From positions 248,001-312,000 of the forward strand of contig JBAYRL010000001.1 of the NCBI GenBank assembly GCA_041676705.1: 64,000 nt of DNA, read 5' to 3'. The notes under the pieces are model-generated. The model worked only from the letters and a program-made list of their open reading frames with translations. It did not search any database and was not told the DNA's origin. Position numbers and translations under genes: made by a program. Within the stretch, counting starts at the first letter, position 1. Each line of letters starts with the position of its first letter. Origin of the DNA: Acidimicrobiia bacterium. Lineage in GTDB: Bacteria; Actinomycetota; Acidimicrobiia; Acidimicrobiales; SKKL01. Below are positions 34,413-43,369 of the stretch, piece by piece.

Positions 34413-35159
34413 ATGAGCTTACACCTGCCTTCCCTCCGCTTCCCCCCTATTGGATTCGCTCATCGTGGGGCCAAGGCTCATGCACCAGAAAACACGTTGG
34501 AAGCGTTTCTGCTGGCGGTGAAACTTGGGGCAACCGGTTTAGAGAGCGATGTTTGGATTACTGCTGATGGTGAAGCTGTTTTAGATCACGACGGTGTGGT
34601 TGGCTCCTATGTGAGCCTGCGTCGAAGAAAGAACATTGCAGATGTTAAACGTGCTGATTTGCCGGCCCATATTCCAACCTTGGCTGAGCTGTATGAGGCC
34701 GTCGGCACAGAACTAGAGCTGTCGCTCGATATAAAGGATCCGGCGGCTTTGCCTCGTGTCTTGGAATGCGCCTATGAAGCCTCGGAGACTGCTGTTCGAC
34801 GGTTATGGTTGTGTCACCCGGACCTGGAGTTGCTTGAGGCCTGGCGAAACCAAGATGACCAGGTGCGTTTAGTGAATTCGACCCGGCTGGACCGACTAAA
34901 AGAAGGTCCCGAACGTCGTGCCGCCACCCTAGCTGAACTTGGTATTGATGCTATGAACATGCATCAGTCTGACTGGTCGGGTGGTTTAGTAACCCTATTT
35001 CATCGCTTTGATCGCTATGCCTTAGCGTGGGATACCCAATTCGACTATGTAATCGATCGAACTCTAGATATGGGTGTCGATGCTATTTACAGCGATCACG
35101 TTGATTTGATGATGGAAGGCATAAAAGCGTACGGCGAAAGTGTTAACCGTCCTGGCTAG
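34413..35159 (+). CDS. Glycerophosphodiester phosphodiesterase family protein
   Basis: This 248-residue TIM-barrel enzyme is predicted to split glycerophosphodiesters into glycerol 3-phosphate and an alcohol. The catalytic core is visible: GFAHRGAKAHAPENTLEAF gives the first histidine and the Pro-Glu-Asn-Thr motif, LESDVWITADGEAVLDHDG gives the metal-binding Glu/Asp and the second histidine, and LSLDIKDP provides a later acid. The start at ATG 34413 is selected because the conserved part begins soon after, and an upstream extension has no family resemblance. It is convergent with lepB (4-bp overlap) and divergent from the small coiled-coil gene. Confidence 0.9.
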   Translation: MSLHLPSLRFPPIGFAHRGAKAHAPENTLEAFLLAVKLGATGLESDVWITADGEAVLDHDGVVGSYVSLRRRKNIADVKRADLPAHIPTLAELYEAVGTELELSLDIKDPAALPRVLECAYEASETAVRRLWLCHPDLELLEAWRNQDDQVRLVNSTRLDRLKEGPERRAATLAELGIDAMNMHQSDWSGGLVTLFHRFDRYALAWDTQFDYVIDRTLDMGVDAIYSDHVDLMMEGIKAYGESVNRPG

Positions 35160-35725
35160 AGCCGCCCGATGCGACTGGGAGGCCAAACCTTTACGAAGGC
35201 ATGCCCCACGATCAGATCGGTGCTGATCGGGCCGAAGAACCGACCATCTCGAGAGTCGCCACGGTTATCGCCCAACACAAAGACGTGACCGGCTGGTACG
35301 TGGATGGTGGCGAAAGTGCTGGTGTAGGTCTCTTCGGGCAGGTACGGCTCATCTAAGGGCAAACCATTGATGTAAACCATGCCGTCGCGGCCTTCGACGG
35401 TGTCGCCTGGTAAACCAACCACTCGTTTGATCAGGTCTTCGATGCTGCTCGGAGGTTCATTGGGAGGTCGGCGAAACACGATTACGTCACCGCGATGCAC
35501 GTCGTGGAGCCGATAGCTGACCTTGTTTACTAGTACTCGGTCGCCAGCTTTAAGCGTTGGTTCCATTGAGGCTGAAGGAATATAGAACGCTTGAATCAGA
35601 AAGATTTTGATGGCAAATGCGACCGCTAATGCCACCCCAACAACTAGCACCCATTCAACAGCGTTGCGCCACGGTGACCGTTTGGCGGTCTCGCCGTTTT
35701 GTTTGGTGGCGCTAGTTTCAGTCAT
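35156..35725 (-). CDS. lepB: Signal peptidase I
   Basis: This 189-residue membrane protease removes signal peptides from secreted proteins. It has one N-terminal transmembrane helix (WVLVVGVALAVAFAIKIFLI). The catalytic Ser is Ser53 in PSASMEPTL, and the general-base Lys is Lys100 in DLIKRVVGLPGDT. The C-terminal box GDNRGDSRDGRFFG is present. A TTG at 35734 would add three residues. It lies 12 bp after pafC in the direction of the proteasome gene run, probably as a read-through member of that operon. Confidence 0.93.
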   Translation of the reverse strand: MTETSATKQNGETAKRSPWRNAVEWVLVVGVALAVAFAIKIFLIQAFYIPSASMEPTLKAGDRVLVNKVSYRLHDVHRGDVIVFRRPPNEPPSSIEDLIKRVVGLPGDTVEGRDGMVYINGLPLDEPYLPEETYTSTFATIHVPAGHVFVLGDNRGDSRDGRFFGPISTDLIVGHAFVKVWPPSRIGRL

Positions 35726-35737
35726 GTTGGTCAAATT

Positions 35738-36703
35738 TTACTCGCTCGAGCTTTGGGTCTCGCGTTTGTGATAGCGATTAATTATTCGTGCGGCAGCTGC
35801 TCGATCTACGCCGAGTAGATTCTCGGGCGCTTCAACCACCTTCGCCTCTTGGCCCAAACCAAGCAGTAAACGTGCAAGCCATGCTTCGCCAGCTACGCGC
35901 AACCCTACTACCTGGGTTCCCCGACTGGTGCTCTCAACAGATTCCAACGGATAGTTTTCGATATATCGAAACGCTGAGTTCGTTACCTCCAACCTAACAA
36001 GCGGGCTGGTCTTAGACGGTACGAATTCGCTCAGCGCTAAGGTGCTTTCAATCGGTTCAAAAACACTTTCGGTGAGCTTCGCGCTCTCGATACGATCAGC
36101 CCGAAACACCCGATGGCCCTCGGCCTTGTGACACCAACTTTGTAGGTACCAGTATCCCCCTTGGCCAGAAAGCCGGTATGGATCGATGCGGCGCTCGGTT
36201 CGTTCACCTCTAGCAAAGCTGAAATAGTCAATGTCAACGCTGCGGCGCTCGGCGATGCCTTGTTGTAAGACGTTCATTATCTCTGGTTGGACTCGATCTA
36301 AATCAACCTGAAGGGTGTTTGTGCCGAGGTCGAGAGCTGATTCCAACTTGTCTAGGGCACGCCGAAGCGGATCGTCAGAAGGTTTTCCTGGCAGAGTGGC
36401 CATGGCCTGTGCTGCTCCAAAGACCGACAAGGCCTCGGCGGGAGTTAATCGCAACGGTCGATCGAACGGTTGAGCTAAGCGCAGCTCAACAATTTCGTCG
36501 TCAAAGAACACTTCGATCAGAGTGTCGGGTGTGAATGGGGGCACTCCAACCAAAGACACGGTTGAGAGTTCCCGGATTAATTGTTTCCGGGTGACATCAA
36601 AGCGTTGGGCGACTTCATCAAGCGAAATTGGTGAGTTCTTGGCCAGCCAAGGAATAAGTGTTAGCAAGCGTGTGAGTTGGTCACTGGCCTGAAGCCGGCT
36701 CAT
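35738..36703 (-). CDS. pafC: WYL-domain transcriptional regulator PafC
   Basis: This 321-residue regulator has an N-terminal HTH (TRLLTLIPWLAKNSPISLDEVAQRFDV) and a WYL domain at about residues 145-235 with IDPYRLSGQGGYWYLQSW, and a C-terminal WCX region. PafC pairs with PafB; in mycobacteria the PafBC complex activates DNA damage genes. It overlaps pafB by 4 bp. The order pafB-pafC after the proteasome genes is conserved in Actinobacteria. Confidence 0.92.
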   Translation of the reverse strand: MSRLQASDQLTRLLTLIPWLAKNSPISLDEVAQRFDVTRKQLIRELSTVSLVGVPPFTPDTLIEVFFDDEIVELRLAQPFDRPLRLTPAEALSVFGAAQAMATLPGKPSDDPLRRALDKLESALDLGTNTLQVDLDRVQPEIMNVLQQGIAERRSVDIDYFSFARGERTERRIDPYRLSGQGGYWYLQSWCHKAEGHRVFRADRIESAKLTESVFEPIESTLALSEFVPSKTSPLVRLEVTNSAFRYIENYPLESVESTSRGTQVVGLRVAGEAWLARLLLGLGQEAKVVEAPENLLGVDRAAAARIINRYHKRETQSSSE

Positions 36704-37635
36704 GACTCAGCCCCTACGATTTTTTCTAACCAGTCCACTAAATCTTGGCGAAGCTCTGCTGGTTCAAGAATTTCTGCGTCTTCAAGGTATCCCAAGACGA
36801 CACTTCGAAAAGCGCTGCGATTGGTGACCGTGACCTCGAAGACTGCCGAGCCGTCGTCTAAGCGCTGGACAATGGCATCTTCGCCAAATTCGTGAATTGC
36901 GAGGAATAAGCTCCGCTGATCAATCCATACTTTGGCGGTGACTGGCGGATCAATCGAGAGTTTCCAACCCTTTGAAATTCCAGCCAATGTGGAGCGTTCA
37001 ATCTCGCTTCGGCGAGTGAATTTTTGGTCGTGGTGAACGTCGATTTGGTCAGCAATCCGGTCAAGTCGAAAGCTCCTGGCGGCATGACGAGTGCGATCGT
37101 AGGCCAGCAGGTACCACAAGCCTTGCTCGAGGTGAAGTGAATAGGGTTCCACCGTTCGAAGGTCGGGGCCATAGGTAAACGAAACGAGGCAGCGGTCCAT
37201 GCAGGCACCGAACAGTTGGACCAAATGGTCATCATTAGGCAACGACACCAAGGCCGAGTTGGAGGTATCGACGCCATGGCCACCGAGTTTCCAGATAGCG
37301 TCTTTGTGCGAACGTTCGCTGGTGCGTACTAAAGAATTGGCTAAGGCCAAGGCGCTTAATTCTTCGGAATCGAGGCCCGGGTCGGGAAGATAGTATTGCG
37401 ATGCTTGTACCTGATAGGCATCGATGAGGTTATTACCTCGCGCAACTTTCACTATTTCAATAGGAACACCCTGCTCACGCAGTTCATTCTTATCACGGTC
37501 GAATTTTCTTAAGAATGCAGCATTAGATTCGGTCGCGTAATCGGGAATCTCTTGACGTAGCTCGTCGGCTGTTATTGGAGTACTTCGATGGAGAAGTATG
37601 GCCGTCAAGGTAAGTAAACGCTCTATCTTTGACAT
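36700..37635 (-). CDS. pafB: WYL-domain transcriptional regulator PafB
   Basis: This 311-residue protein is the partner of PafC and has the same design. The N-terminal HTH is KIERLLTLTAILLHRSTPIT and the WYL domain is around residues 140-230 with VEPYSLHLEQGLWYLLAYDR. The gene follows the DUF3866 gene by 18 bp. A TATACC-like box just before the ATG, without a clear ribosome-binding site, hints that it might have a leaderless promoter of its own. Whether it activates DNA damage genes here is inferred from mycobacteria. Confidence 0.92.
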   Translation of the reverse strand: MSKIERLLTLTAILLHRSTPITADELRQEIPDYATESNAAFLRKFDRDKNELREQGVPIEIVKVARGNNLIDAYQVQASQYYLPDPGLDSEELSALALANSLVRTSERSHKDAIWKLGGHGVDTSNSALVSLPNDDHLVQLFGACMDRCLVSFTYGPDLRTVEPYSLHLEQGLWYLLAYDRTRHAARSFRLDRIADQIDVHHDQKFTRRSEIERSTLAGISKGWKLSIDPPVTAKVWIDQRSLFLAIHEFGEDAIVQRLDDGSAVFEVTVTNRSAFRSVVLGYLEDAEILEPAELRQDLVDWLEKIVGAES

Positions 37636-37653
37636 ATTTTGGTATACGGTGAA

Positions 37654-38670
37654 CTAAGGGATAAGAGATATTGCATAAATGGCACTAGCTGCACATGATT
37701 TAAAAAACAGTGTATCTTCGGTTACGTTGCGACCCATAGTGGTTAAGTGGGTTGAATAATTAGCAGTCGTCACCAAGTCGTCAGGAACAGAAATTGGAAT
37801 CACTCGATGTGATTCGATTGGGTCGGCCACAAACTCAGTTGGTATTGGTACTGCTATTTCGTGAACGGTGAGCGCCAAGGCACTCAGGGTGTGGTGGCTG
37901 ACGCCTTGGTGGCGGTCGCGTCCGTCGGCGCTCGACATGCGCGCACAGCAAATTCCCCTTCCTGCTAGCGCCCCGGTGGTGTTGAGGGTGTTAGCTACTT
38001 CAACTCCGCTATGACCAAAAGGCGTACCGGTACCTGCAATCCCTGGACCCATGCCAACCACGATCACATCGGCTTTTTGTACATGTCGAGCCATCAGCAG
38101 AGCCGAAGGCAGTGCGACAGCCTCCAAGTCTCCCCCGAAAGCGTTGCCCGCGGTTACGGTGGCGTTAAGTACTTGTTCTTGTTGAAGTTCGTGGACAAGA
38201 TCGGACAACGCCAGTGGCAATGCCCCACCATCGGTCATCACATAGCTAATCTGCAGCTGCGGTGCCAGATTCGCCAAGGTTCTAATCACGGCACCCACCT
38301 GGCTATGCAGCCCACACGCAATTACCGGCGTGTTCTCAAGTGTTGTGGGGATATCTTGGTGGGTTTCTTCAGCCGCACCAGCGTCAAACTGTAATGAGGT
38401 GTATTTCAGCTTCATAATGTGACCTGGCCCGGGCCTCACAAACGATTCCCTAGACAGGTTCCAGTGCACAAAGTGCCATCCGCCGGTACCAAGCCCCAAT
38501 TCAACAGCGGTGGTGTTGATAATTACTTCGTCATCAACGTGCACCTCACCCAAAAGATCGGTGAGTACGTAAGCTTTTTCAATAACACCATTTCGGGAAA
38601 TACTAATTTTTTGTAGTCCCGAACGCCGATCCAGGATTTCTAACACCTTGGCAGGATGGAAAGAGGGCAT
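37654..38670 (-). CDS. DUF3866 family protein
   Basis: This 338-residue protein resembles DUF3866, a family commonly found near actinobacterial proteasome genes. Recognisable segments are TAVELGLGTGGWHFVHWN near residue 53 and the glycine-rich VVGMGPGIAGTGTPFGHSGVE near residue 205. No catalytic function is known to me. It lies between pafA and pafB. The GMGPGIAGTG loop looks nucleotide-binding, but this is only an impression. Confidence 0.85.
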   Translation of the reverse strand: MPSFHPAKVLEILDRRSGLQKISISRNGVIEKAYVLTDLLGEVHVDDEVIINTTAVELGLGTGGWHFVHWNLSRESFVRPGPGHIMKLKYTSLQFDAGAAEETHQDIPTTLENTPVIACGLHSQVGAVIRTLANLAPQLQISYVMTDGGALPLALSDLVHELQQEQVLNATVTAGNAFGGDLEAVALPSALLMARHVQKADVIVVGMGPGIAGTGTPFGHSGVEVANTLNTTGALAGRGICCARMSSADGRDRHQGVSHHTLSALALTVHEIAVPIPTEFVADPIESHRVIPISVPDDLVTTANYSTHLTTMGRNVTEDTLFFKSCAASAIYAISLIP

Positions 38671-38683
38671 CTTTTACCTAGCG

Positions 38684-40042
38684 CTAAAGGGACGAAATGA
38701 AGCGGTCCACTCGCGTGTCGTCAGCTGCGAACGGGTCCTTCAGAACCAAAGTTTTTTGTGCTTCATCATTTAGCTTAAGGTGAACCCAATCAACTGTGTA
38801 ATCACGCTTGCGAGCTTTAGCCGCTTTAATAAATTTGCCCCGTAGGTGCGCCCTGGTCGTGGTAGGTGCGTATTCGACAGCCCGCTCAATATCCTGGTCA
38901 TTGGTTATACGTTCGACCAGGTCGCGATGTTGTAGCTTATAAAATAAGCCTCGTGCAGGGTTGATATCATGATATTGTAAATCTAATAGCGCAATTCGCG
39001 GGTCGCTTAAGGGAATACCGCGCCGTTCCTGGTAATTTTCCATCAACCGATATTTGATAACCCAATCTAGTTCACGATCTAACTTAAGAGGATCATTCGC
39101 CAAGCCATTCATGCAGTATTCCCACATGTTCAGGGCCTTTTGTTCCTCGTCGTCGAGCTGATGGTGCTCGGCGTAGCGAAGGACTCGTTCCAAATATTCC
39201 GTCTGCATTTCAAGTGCCGTGAGCTCTCGGCCATTTGCCAGGCGAACTTTGGCTTTCAAGGTGGGGTCTTGGCTGATTTCTCGAATGGCACGAATCGGGT
39301 TCTCAAGTGTCATGTCACGCATAACAACACCAGGGTCTTCCAGCATGCGTAACAACAGTCCAGTGGCACCCATCTTCAAGAAAGTGGTGTACTCGCTCAT
39401 ATTCGAATCGCCCACAATCACATGTAAGCGACGGTACCGTGTGGCGTCGGCGTGTGGTTCGTCTCGGGTGTTAATGATGGGGCGAGAGCGGGTGGTTGCC
39501 GACGACACACCTTCCCAAATGTGTTCAGCACGCTGGGTTAATGAGAACATGGCACCGCGAGGCGTTTGCAGTATCTTGCCGGCACCTGTGTAAATCTGGC
39601 GACTGATCAAAAATGGAATTAGAACCTGGGTAAGGTAGCCGAGGTCATCGGTGCGGGTGGTCAGATAGTTTTCATGACAGCCATAAGAATTACCGGCCGA
39701 ATCGGTGTTGTTCTTAAAGAGGTAAAGATCGCCCCGGATTCCTTCGTCGTTGAGGCGTTGTCCGGCGGTTTCTAATAGTTGCTGAAGAATCCACTCCCCT
39801 GCTTTGTCGTATACCACCAGGTCGTAAAGCTTGTCGCACTCGGGCGTGGCGTATTCGGGATGCGAGCCGACATCCAAGTAGAGCCGAGCTCCATTCCCCA
39901 AAAATACATTTGAGCTGCGACCCCAGGCCACCACCCTACGAAACAGATAGCGCGCTACCTCGTCGGGGCTTAAACGGCGCTTTCCATCGAGCGTGCAGGT
40001 AATACCGTATTCGTTTTCTAACCCATAAATACGGCGCTGCAT
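38684..40042 (-). CDS. pafA: Pup-protein ligase PafA
   Basis: This 452-residue ligase uses ATP to attach the C-terminal Glu of Pup to lysines of target proteins. It has a glutamine-synthetase-like fold: GLENEYGIT is the nucleotide-binding strand, and [18 protein letters not shown] holds the conserved Asp57, equivalent to the catalytic Asp of mycobacterial PafA. The segments [16 protein letters not shown] and [18 protein letters not shown] are also characteristic. It is separated from prcA by 16 bp and from DUF3866 by 13 bp. Confidence 0.95.
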   Translation of the reverse strand: MQRRIYGLENEYGITCTLDGKRRLSPDEVARYLFRRVVAWGRSSNVFLGNGARLYLDVGSHPEYATPECDKLYDLVVYDKAGEWILQQLLETAGQRLNDEGIRGDLYLFKNNTDSAGNSYGCHENYLTTRTDDLGYLTQVLIPFLISRQIYTGAGKILQTPRGAMFSLTQRAEHIWEGVSSATTRSRPIINTRDEPHADATRYRRLHVIVGDSNMSEYTTFLKMGATGLLLRMLEDPGVVMRDMTLENPIRAIREISQDPTLKAKVRLANGRELTALEMQTEYLERVLRYAEHHQLDDEEQKALNMWEYCMNGLANDPLKLDRELDWVIKYRLMENYQERRGIPLSDPRIALLDLQYHDINPARGLFYKLQHRDLVERITNDQDIERAVEYAPTTTRAHLRGKFIKAAKARKRDYTVDWVHLKLNDEAQKTLVLKDPFAADDTRVDRFISSL

Positions 40043-40058
40043 AGCACCATCCTAAGGT

Positions 40059-40754
40059 TTAGCCTCCCGCGTTAGCGGTCGTGCCTAATAAGCTTTCAAG
40101 CTCGGGCAACAAGATTCGCCTGAAAGCACGTCCGGTTACCGCTCGGGCCAAGATGGCGACCTCAAGTTGGTTGTTGGCCAAGGTACGTTCAGGTCCGGCT
40201 AAAGCATCACGGGCCACGGTTATGGCTTCGGCGAGGGACAACTCAACATTCCAGGCTTGTCGAAGTCGTTCAAGAATAGTGTCTGATTCGCCACCAAGAA
40301 CGGCGAAGTTTATTTCATCGGAAATTGTGCCGTCGTACAGAACCCTAAAAAGCAGGTCGGCTTCGGGGGTGTCACCCACTTCAGCAACCAACAGTTCCAC
40401 TTCCATTGGTTTCATCTCGTGGGTAAATACCTGCCCGATCAACTGACCGTATTGATTGGCGAGAGAGCGCGAATCGACGTCTTCACGGCTGTATGAATAG
40501 CCCTTGAGGTCGGCGTGGCGAACCCCGGCGATGCGAAGCTGGTCAAATTCGTTGTACTTACCTACGCCCGCAAAAGCAATGTGATCATAAATCTCAGAAA
40601 TTTTGCGTAGCCGTTGGCTGTTTTCGGCGCACAGCAGAATGCCGTCTCGAATAGAAAGCCCCACCAAACTTCGCCCTCTGGCTATACCTTTACGGGCGTA
40701 GTCAGCGCGGTCCTTCATGACCTGTTCGGGTGCTACATAAAAAGGCATGCTCAT
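40059..40754 (-). CDS. prcA: Proteasome alpha subunit PrcA
   Basis: PrcA forms the gating rings of the 20S core particle, non-catalytic. The 231-residue protein has the N-terminal PFYVAPEQVMKDRADYARKG gate segment and GRSLVGLSIRDGILLCAEN strand. The C-terminus lacks a long charged tail. Its ATG overlaps the prcB stop by 4 bp, giving the coupled prcB-prcA order of Actinobacteria. Mpa engages these rings through its C-terminal motif. Confidence 0.95.
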   Translation of the reverse strand: MSMPFYVAPEQVMKDRADYARKGIARGRSLVGLSIRDGILLCAENSQRLRKISEIYDHIAFAGVGKYNEFDQLRIAGVRHADLKGYSYSREDVDSRSLANQYGQLIGQVFTHEMKPMEVELLVAEVGDTPEADLLFRVLYDGTISDEINFAVLGGESDTILERLRQAWNVELSLAEAITVARDALAGPERTLANNQLEVAILARAVTGRAFRRILLPELESLLGTTANAGG

Positions 40755-41575
40755 GATTGCGCCCCTTCGCCGTTGTTCACAATTGAATTCGGATTTGCCA
40801 AGGTGTTGATCAAAGCACGAAAGCGTTCCGCTATTTCGGCATCTTCAACCGAAACGAAACCTTCGGCGGTGATAGTAGCAATGCTTGGGTAAATGCCTCG
40901 CACGAGATCGGGGCCGCCGGTAGCCGAGTCTTCATCAGCAGCTTGGAAGAGCGCTGAAATTACCAGGTCAAGAGTTTCTTCTCTGCTTAAACCTTCGCGG
41001 TAACCAAGCTTCACCACAGTACCGGCGTGCAGGCTGCCCGAGCCTGAAGTGGCGTAGGCGCTTTCCTCGTAACGGCCACCGGTAACATCGAATTGAAACA
41101 GTCGGCCTAGGCCTCGGCGCACGTCGTAGCCAGCAAAGATTGGGACGACTGCTAAACCTTGCATGGCGGCCGGAAAATGATTTCGGACCATTTGGGCAAG
41201 CTGGTTGGCTTTGCCTTCAAGACTCAGCGATGAACCTTCAACTTTTTCGTAATGCTCTAGTTGTAGCTGAAAGAGTTTCACCATTTCAACGGCTGGTCCA
41301 GCAACTCCAGCAATAGCCACGCCTGAGTGTCGGTCGGCCATGAAGACCTTCTCAATGGTGCGATGCGAGATGAAGTTTCCCGATGTGGCGCGACGATCGC
41401 CAGCGAGCACTACGCCATCAGCGTATTTAACTGCGATCACCGTAGTGGCGTGTGTAAAGGCGGCCCGATCGGCGGCATCGATTTGGAATTCGGGATTTTG
41501 ATAGCCAGCCCGGTGTAACAAACCAACGAAACTGGGGCCTGGGTCATCGCTCGGAGAGAATCGTAAGAAGGTCAC
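40751..41575 (-). CDS. prcB: Proteasome beta subunit PrcB
   Basis: The catalytic subunit of the 20S proteasome, 274 residues. A propeptide of about 43 residues would be removed before Thr44 in HATTVIAVKY, making Thr44 the N-terminal nucleophile. The Asp/Lys partners are in GVVLAGDRRATSG and the strand following. The start is GTG. The mature length and order agree with other actinobacterial PrcB. It lies 18 bp after pup. Confidence 0.95.
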   Translation of the reverse strand: MTFLRFSPSDDPGPSFVGLLHRAGYQNPEFQIDAADRAAFTHATTVIAVKYADGVVLAGDRRATSGNFISHRTIEKVFMADRHSGVAIAGVAGPAVEMVKLFQLQLEHYEKVEGSSLSLEGKANQLAQMVRNHFPAAMQGLAVVPIFAGYDVRRGLGRLFQFDVTGGRYEESAYATSGSGSLHAGTVVKLGYREGLSREETLDLVISALFQAADEDSATGGPDLVRGIYPSIATITAEGFVSVEDAEIAERFRALINTLANPNSIVNNGEGAQS

Positions 41576-41593
41576 GACATTGAACTCTAGCGC

Positions 41594-41791
41594 TTACTGG
41601 CCACCTTTTTGGATGTATGACTTAACGAATTCTTCGGCGTTGGTTTCGAGTACGTCGTCGATTTCATCAAGCAGATCGTCTAACTCAGCTTTAATTTTTT
41701 CACCGGTCTCAGCAGCCGATGAGGTGGACACTTCTTCGGCCGTGACATTTTTAGAGGGGGCTGCCTTTTGGCCTTTTTGTTGCTCAGCCAT
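41594..41791 (-). CDS. pup: Prokaryotic ubiquitin-like protein Pup
   Basis: This 65-residue tag is rich in Glu, Asp, Lys and Gln and is mostly unstructured, with a helical segment around 30-55 (GEKIKAELDDLLDEIDDVLE) that binds Mpa. It ends with the GGQ motif. The terminal Gln must be deamidated to Glu by Dop before PafA can attach it. The ATG has an AAAGGA ribosome-binding site. Its gene lies between dop and prcB. Confidence 0.96.
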   Translation of the reverse strand: MAEQQKGQKAAPSKNVTAEEVSTSSAAETGEKIKAELDDLLDEIDDVLETNAEEFVKSYIQKGGQ

Positions 41792-41834
41792 ATGAACGTC
41801 CTTTCTTGTCTCGAAGCTTGCTTTGCGGTTGGGG

Positions 41835-43361
41835 TTAGGCCCGTTTTGCCAGGCGGTTAACTAGGTCTTGGGGGCTGGTACTGGCGCGCAGCAGGTCTTC
41901 AACATGATCTTTCGTTCCCCGTGAAGGTTCTAGCATGGGTATTTTGCGAAGTGTATGCGCTCCGAGGTCGATTACGACGGAATCCCAGTTGGCAGCGACT
42001 ACCGCATCTGGAAACTTGCGCAAACATTCGCCTCGAAAGTAGGCACGCGTATCTTCAGGCGGATTCGTCATCGAGGCTGCCGCCGCTTCGTCGTCGACCA
42101 GCTGGTAGAGCCCTAATCGTGCCGCCAACGATTTTTCTGGTCGCAGGTCGTGGTATTGAAGGCCAATGGCGGCCAACTGAGCTGAATCCCAGCTCAAATT
42201 ATCGCGATCACGATAACGCTTCAGGAGCGATAATTTAGTTGGCCAATCAAGTTGACCAACTAGTGAATCTGGATCGTGTTCTAATCCCGATAAGACGCGT
42301 TCCCAGTGTTTGAGCAGCAGTGCCGTAGAGTGAGATCCAGTCGCTTCACTGCCAAAGTCTTGAACATATTGGACAGCCTTTTCGAAGAGCAGCCATTGGA
42401 TCTCAAGAGCGCTCAGTTCCGTGCCATTATCAAGCCGGAGGGGTGACTTGAGCGTTAGATCATACGACACCGTGCGTAACGCCGTAACCGGATCTTGAAA
42501 TGTTAGGGGCTCTGCTAAGTAACCATCTTCAAACATGGCCAACACCAGCGCAGTAGTACCAAGTTTAAGGAAGGTTGCCAGCTGGGCCATATTGGCATCG
42601 CCAGTTATGAGGTGTAGTCGACGATATTTTGTCGGGTCGGCGTGAGGTTCATCACGAGTGTTTACCAAGGGCCGTTTAAGGGTGGTTTCAAGCCCCATTA
42701 CCTCTTCAAAGAAGTCGGCGCGTTGCGTAAGCTGAAACGTGATTTCCCCATGGTTTAAGCCCAGGTGTTCCGCACCAACCTTGCCTGCCCCGGTGTAAAT
42801 TTGGCGGCTGACCAGGTGGGGAATCACAGCCCAAGCAATGTCTCGAAAAGCGAAGCGGCGGTCTAGTAGATAGTTCTCATGGCAACCGTACGAGTTGCCT
42901 TTGCCGTCGCTGTTGTTTTTGTAGGTCACGATCTCGCGGCCTTCGCCCACGACCTCGTTGGCGGCCTCCATGGCGTGCGCCATTATCATCTCGGCACCAC
43001 GGTCATAAAGGGTTGCTGAGAGTGCATCACGACACTCGGGAAGCGATATTTCGGGATGGGCGTGATCTACATAGAAGCGTGCCCCATTGGTTAAGACGGT
43101 GTTAACCAGATGTGAATCAGCTTGAGGTATGAGGGCGCTGTAGTCGATATTTGTATCTCGTGCGTCACGCCCTGGTGATTCACTTTGATAGTCCCACAGC
43201 ACGGGGCCAGGCGAGGTGTTGTTGCGCTGACCAATCGAAGTGAGATATGAGGAAATCAGGGTCGATGAGGCGGCAATCGGATTAATTTCCGGAGTGCCTC
43301 GAACAGTGATTCCGTATTCAGTTTCTAAGCCAAGAATCTTTGCTACCGCCACAGTGCGCAC
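41835..43361 (-). CDS. dop: Deamidase/depupylase Dop
   Basis: Dop converts the C-terminal Gln of Pup to Glu and also removes Pup from substrates. The 508-residue protein shares the fold of PafA, beginning ILGLETEYGITVRG. The loop before the catalytic strand (NTSPGPVLWDYQSESPGRD) is the extra Dop loop, and RFYVDHAHPEISLPECRD gives the conserved Asp99. The segments [18 protein letters not shown] and [17 protein letters not shown] parallel those in PafA. The start is GTG; a second in-frame GTG three codons later is possible. Confidence 0.95.
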   Translation of the reverse strand: MRTVAVAKILGLETEYGITVRGTPEINPIAASSTLISSYLTSIGQRNNTSPGPVLWDYQSESPGRDARDTNIDYSALIPQADSHLVNTVLTNGARFYVDHAHPEISLPECRDALSATLYDRGAEMIMAHAMEAANEVVGEGREIVTYKNNSDGKGNSYGCHENYLLDRRFAFRDIAWAVIPHLVSRQIYTGAGKVGAEHLGLNHGEITFQLTQRADFFEEVMGLETTLKRPLVNTRDEPHADPTKYRRLHLITGDANMAQLATFLKLGTTALVLAMFEDGYLAEPLTFQDPVTALRTVSYDLTLKSPLRLDNGTELSALEIQWLLFEKAVQYVQDFGSEATGSHSTALLLKHWERVLSGLEHDPDSLVGQLDWPTKLSLLKRYRDRDNLSWDSAQLAAIGLQYHDLRPEKSLAARLGLYQLVDDEAAAASMTNPPEDTRAYFRGECLRKFPDAVVAANWDSVVIDLGAHTLRKIPMLEPSRGTKDHVEDLLRASTSPQDLVNRLAKRA

Positions 43362-43369
43362 CTTAGCGG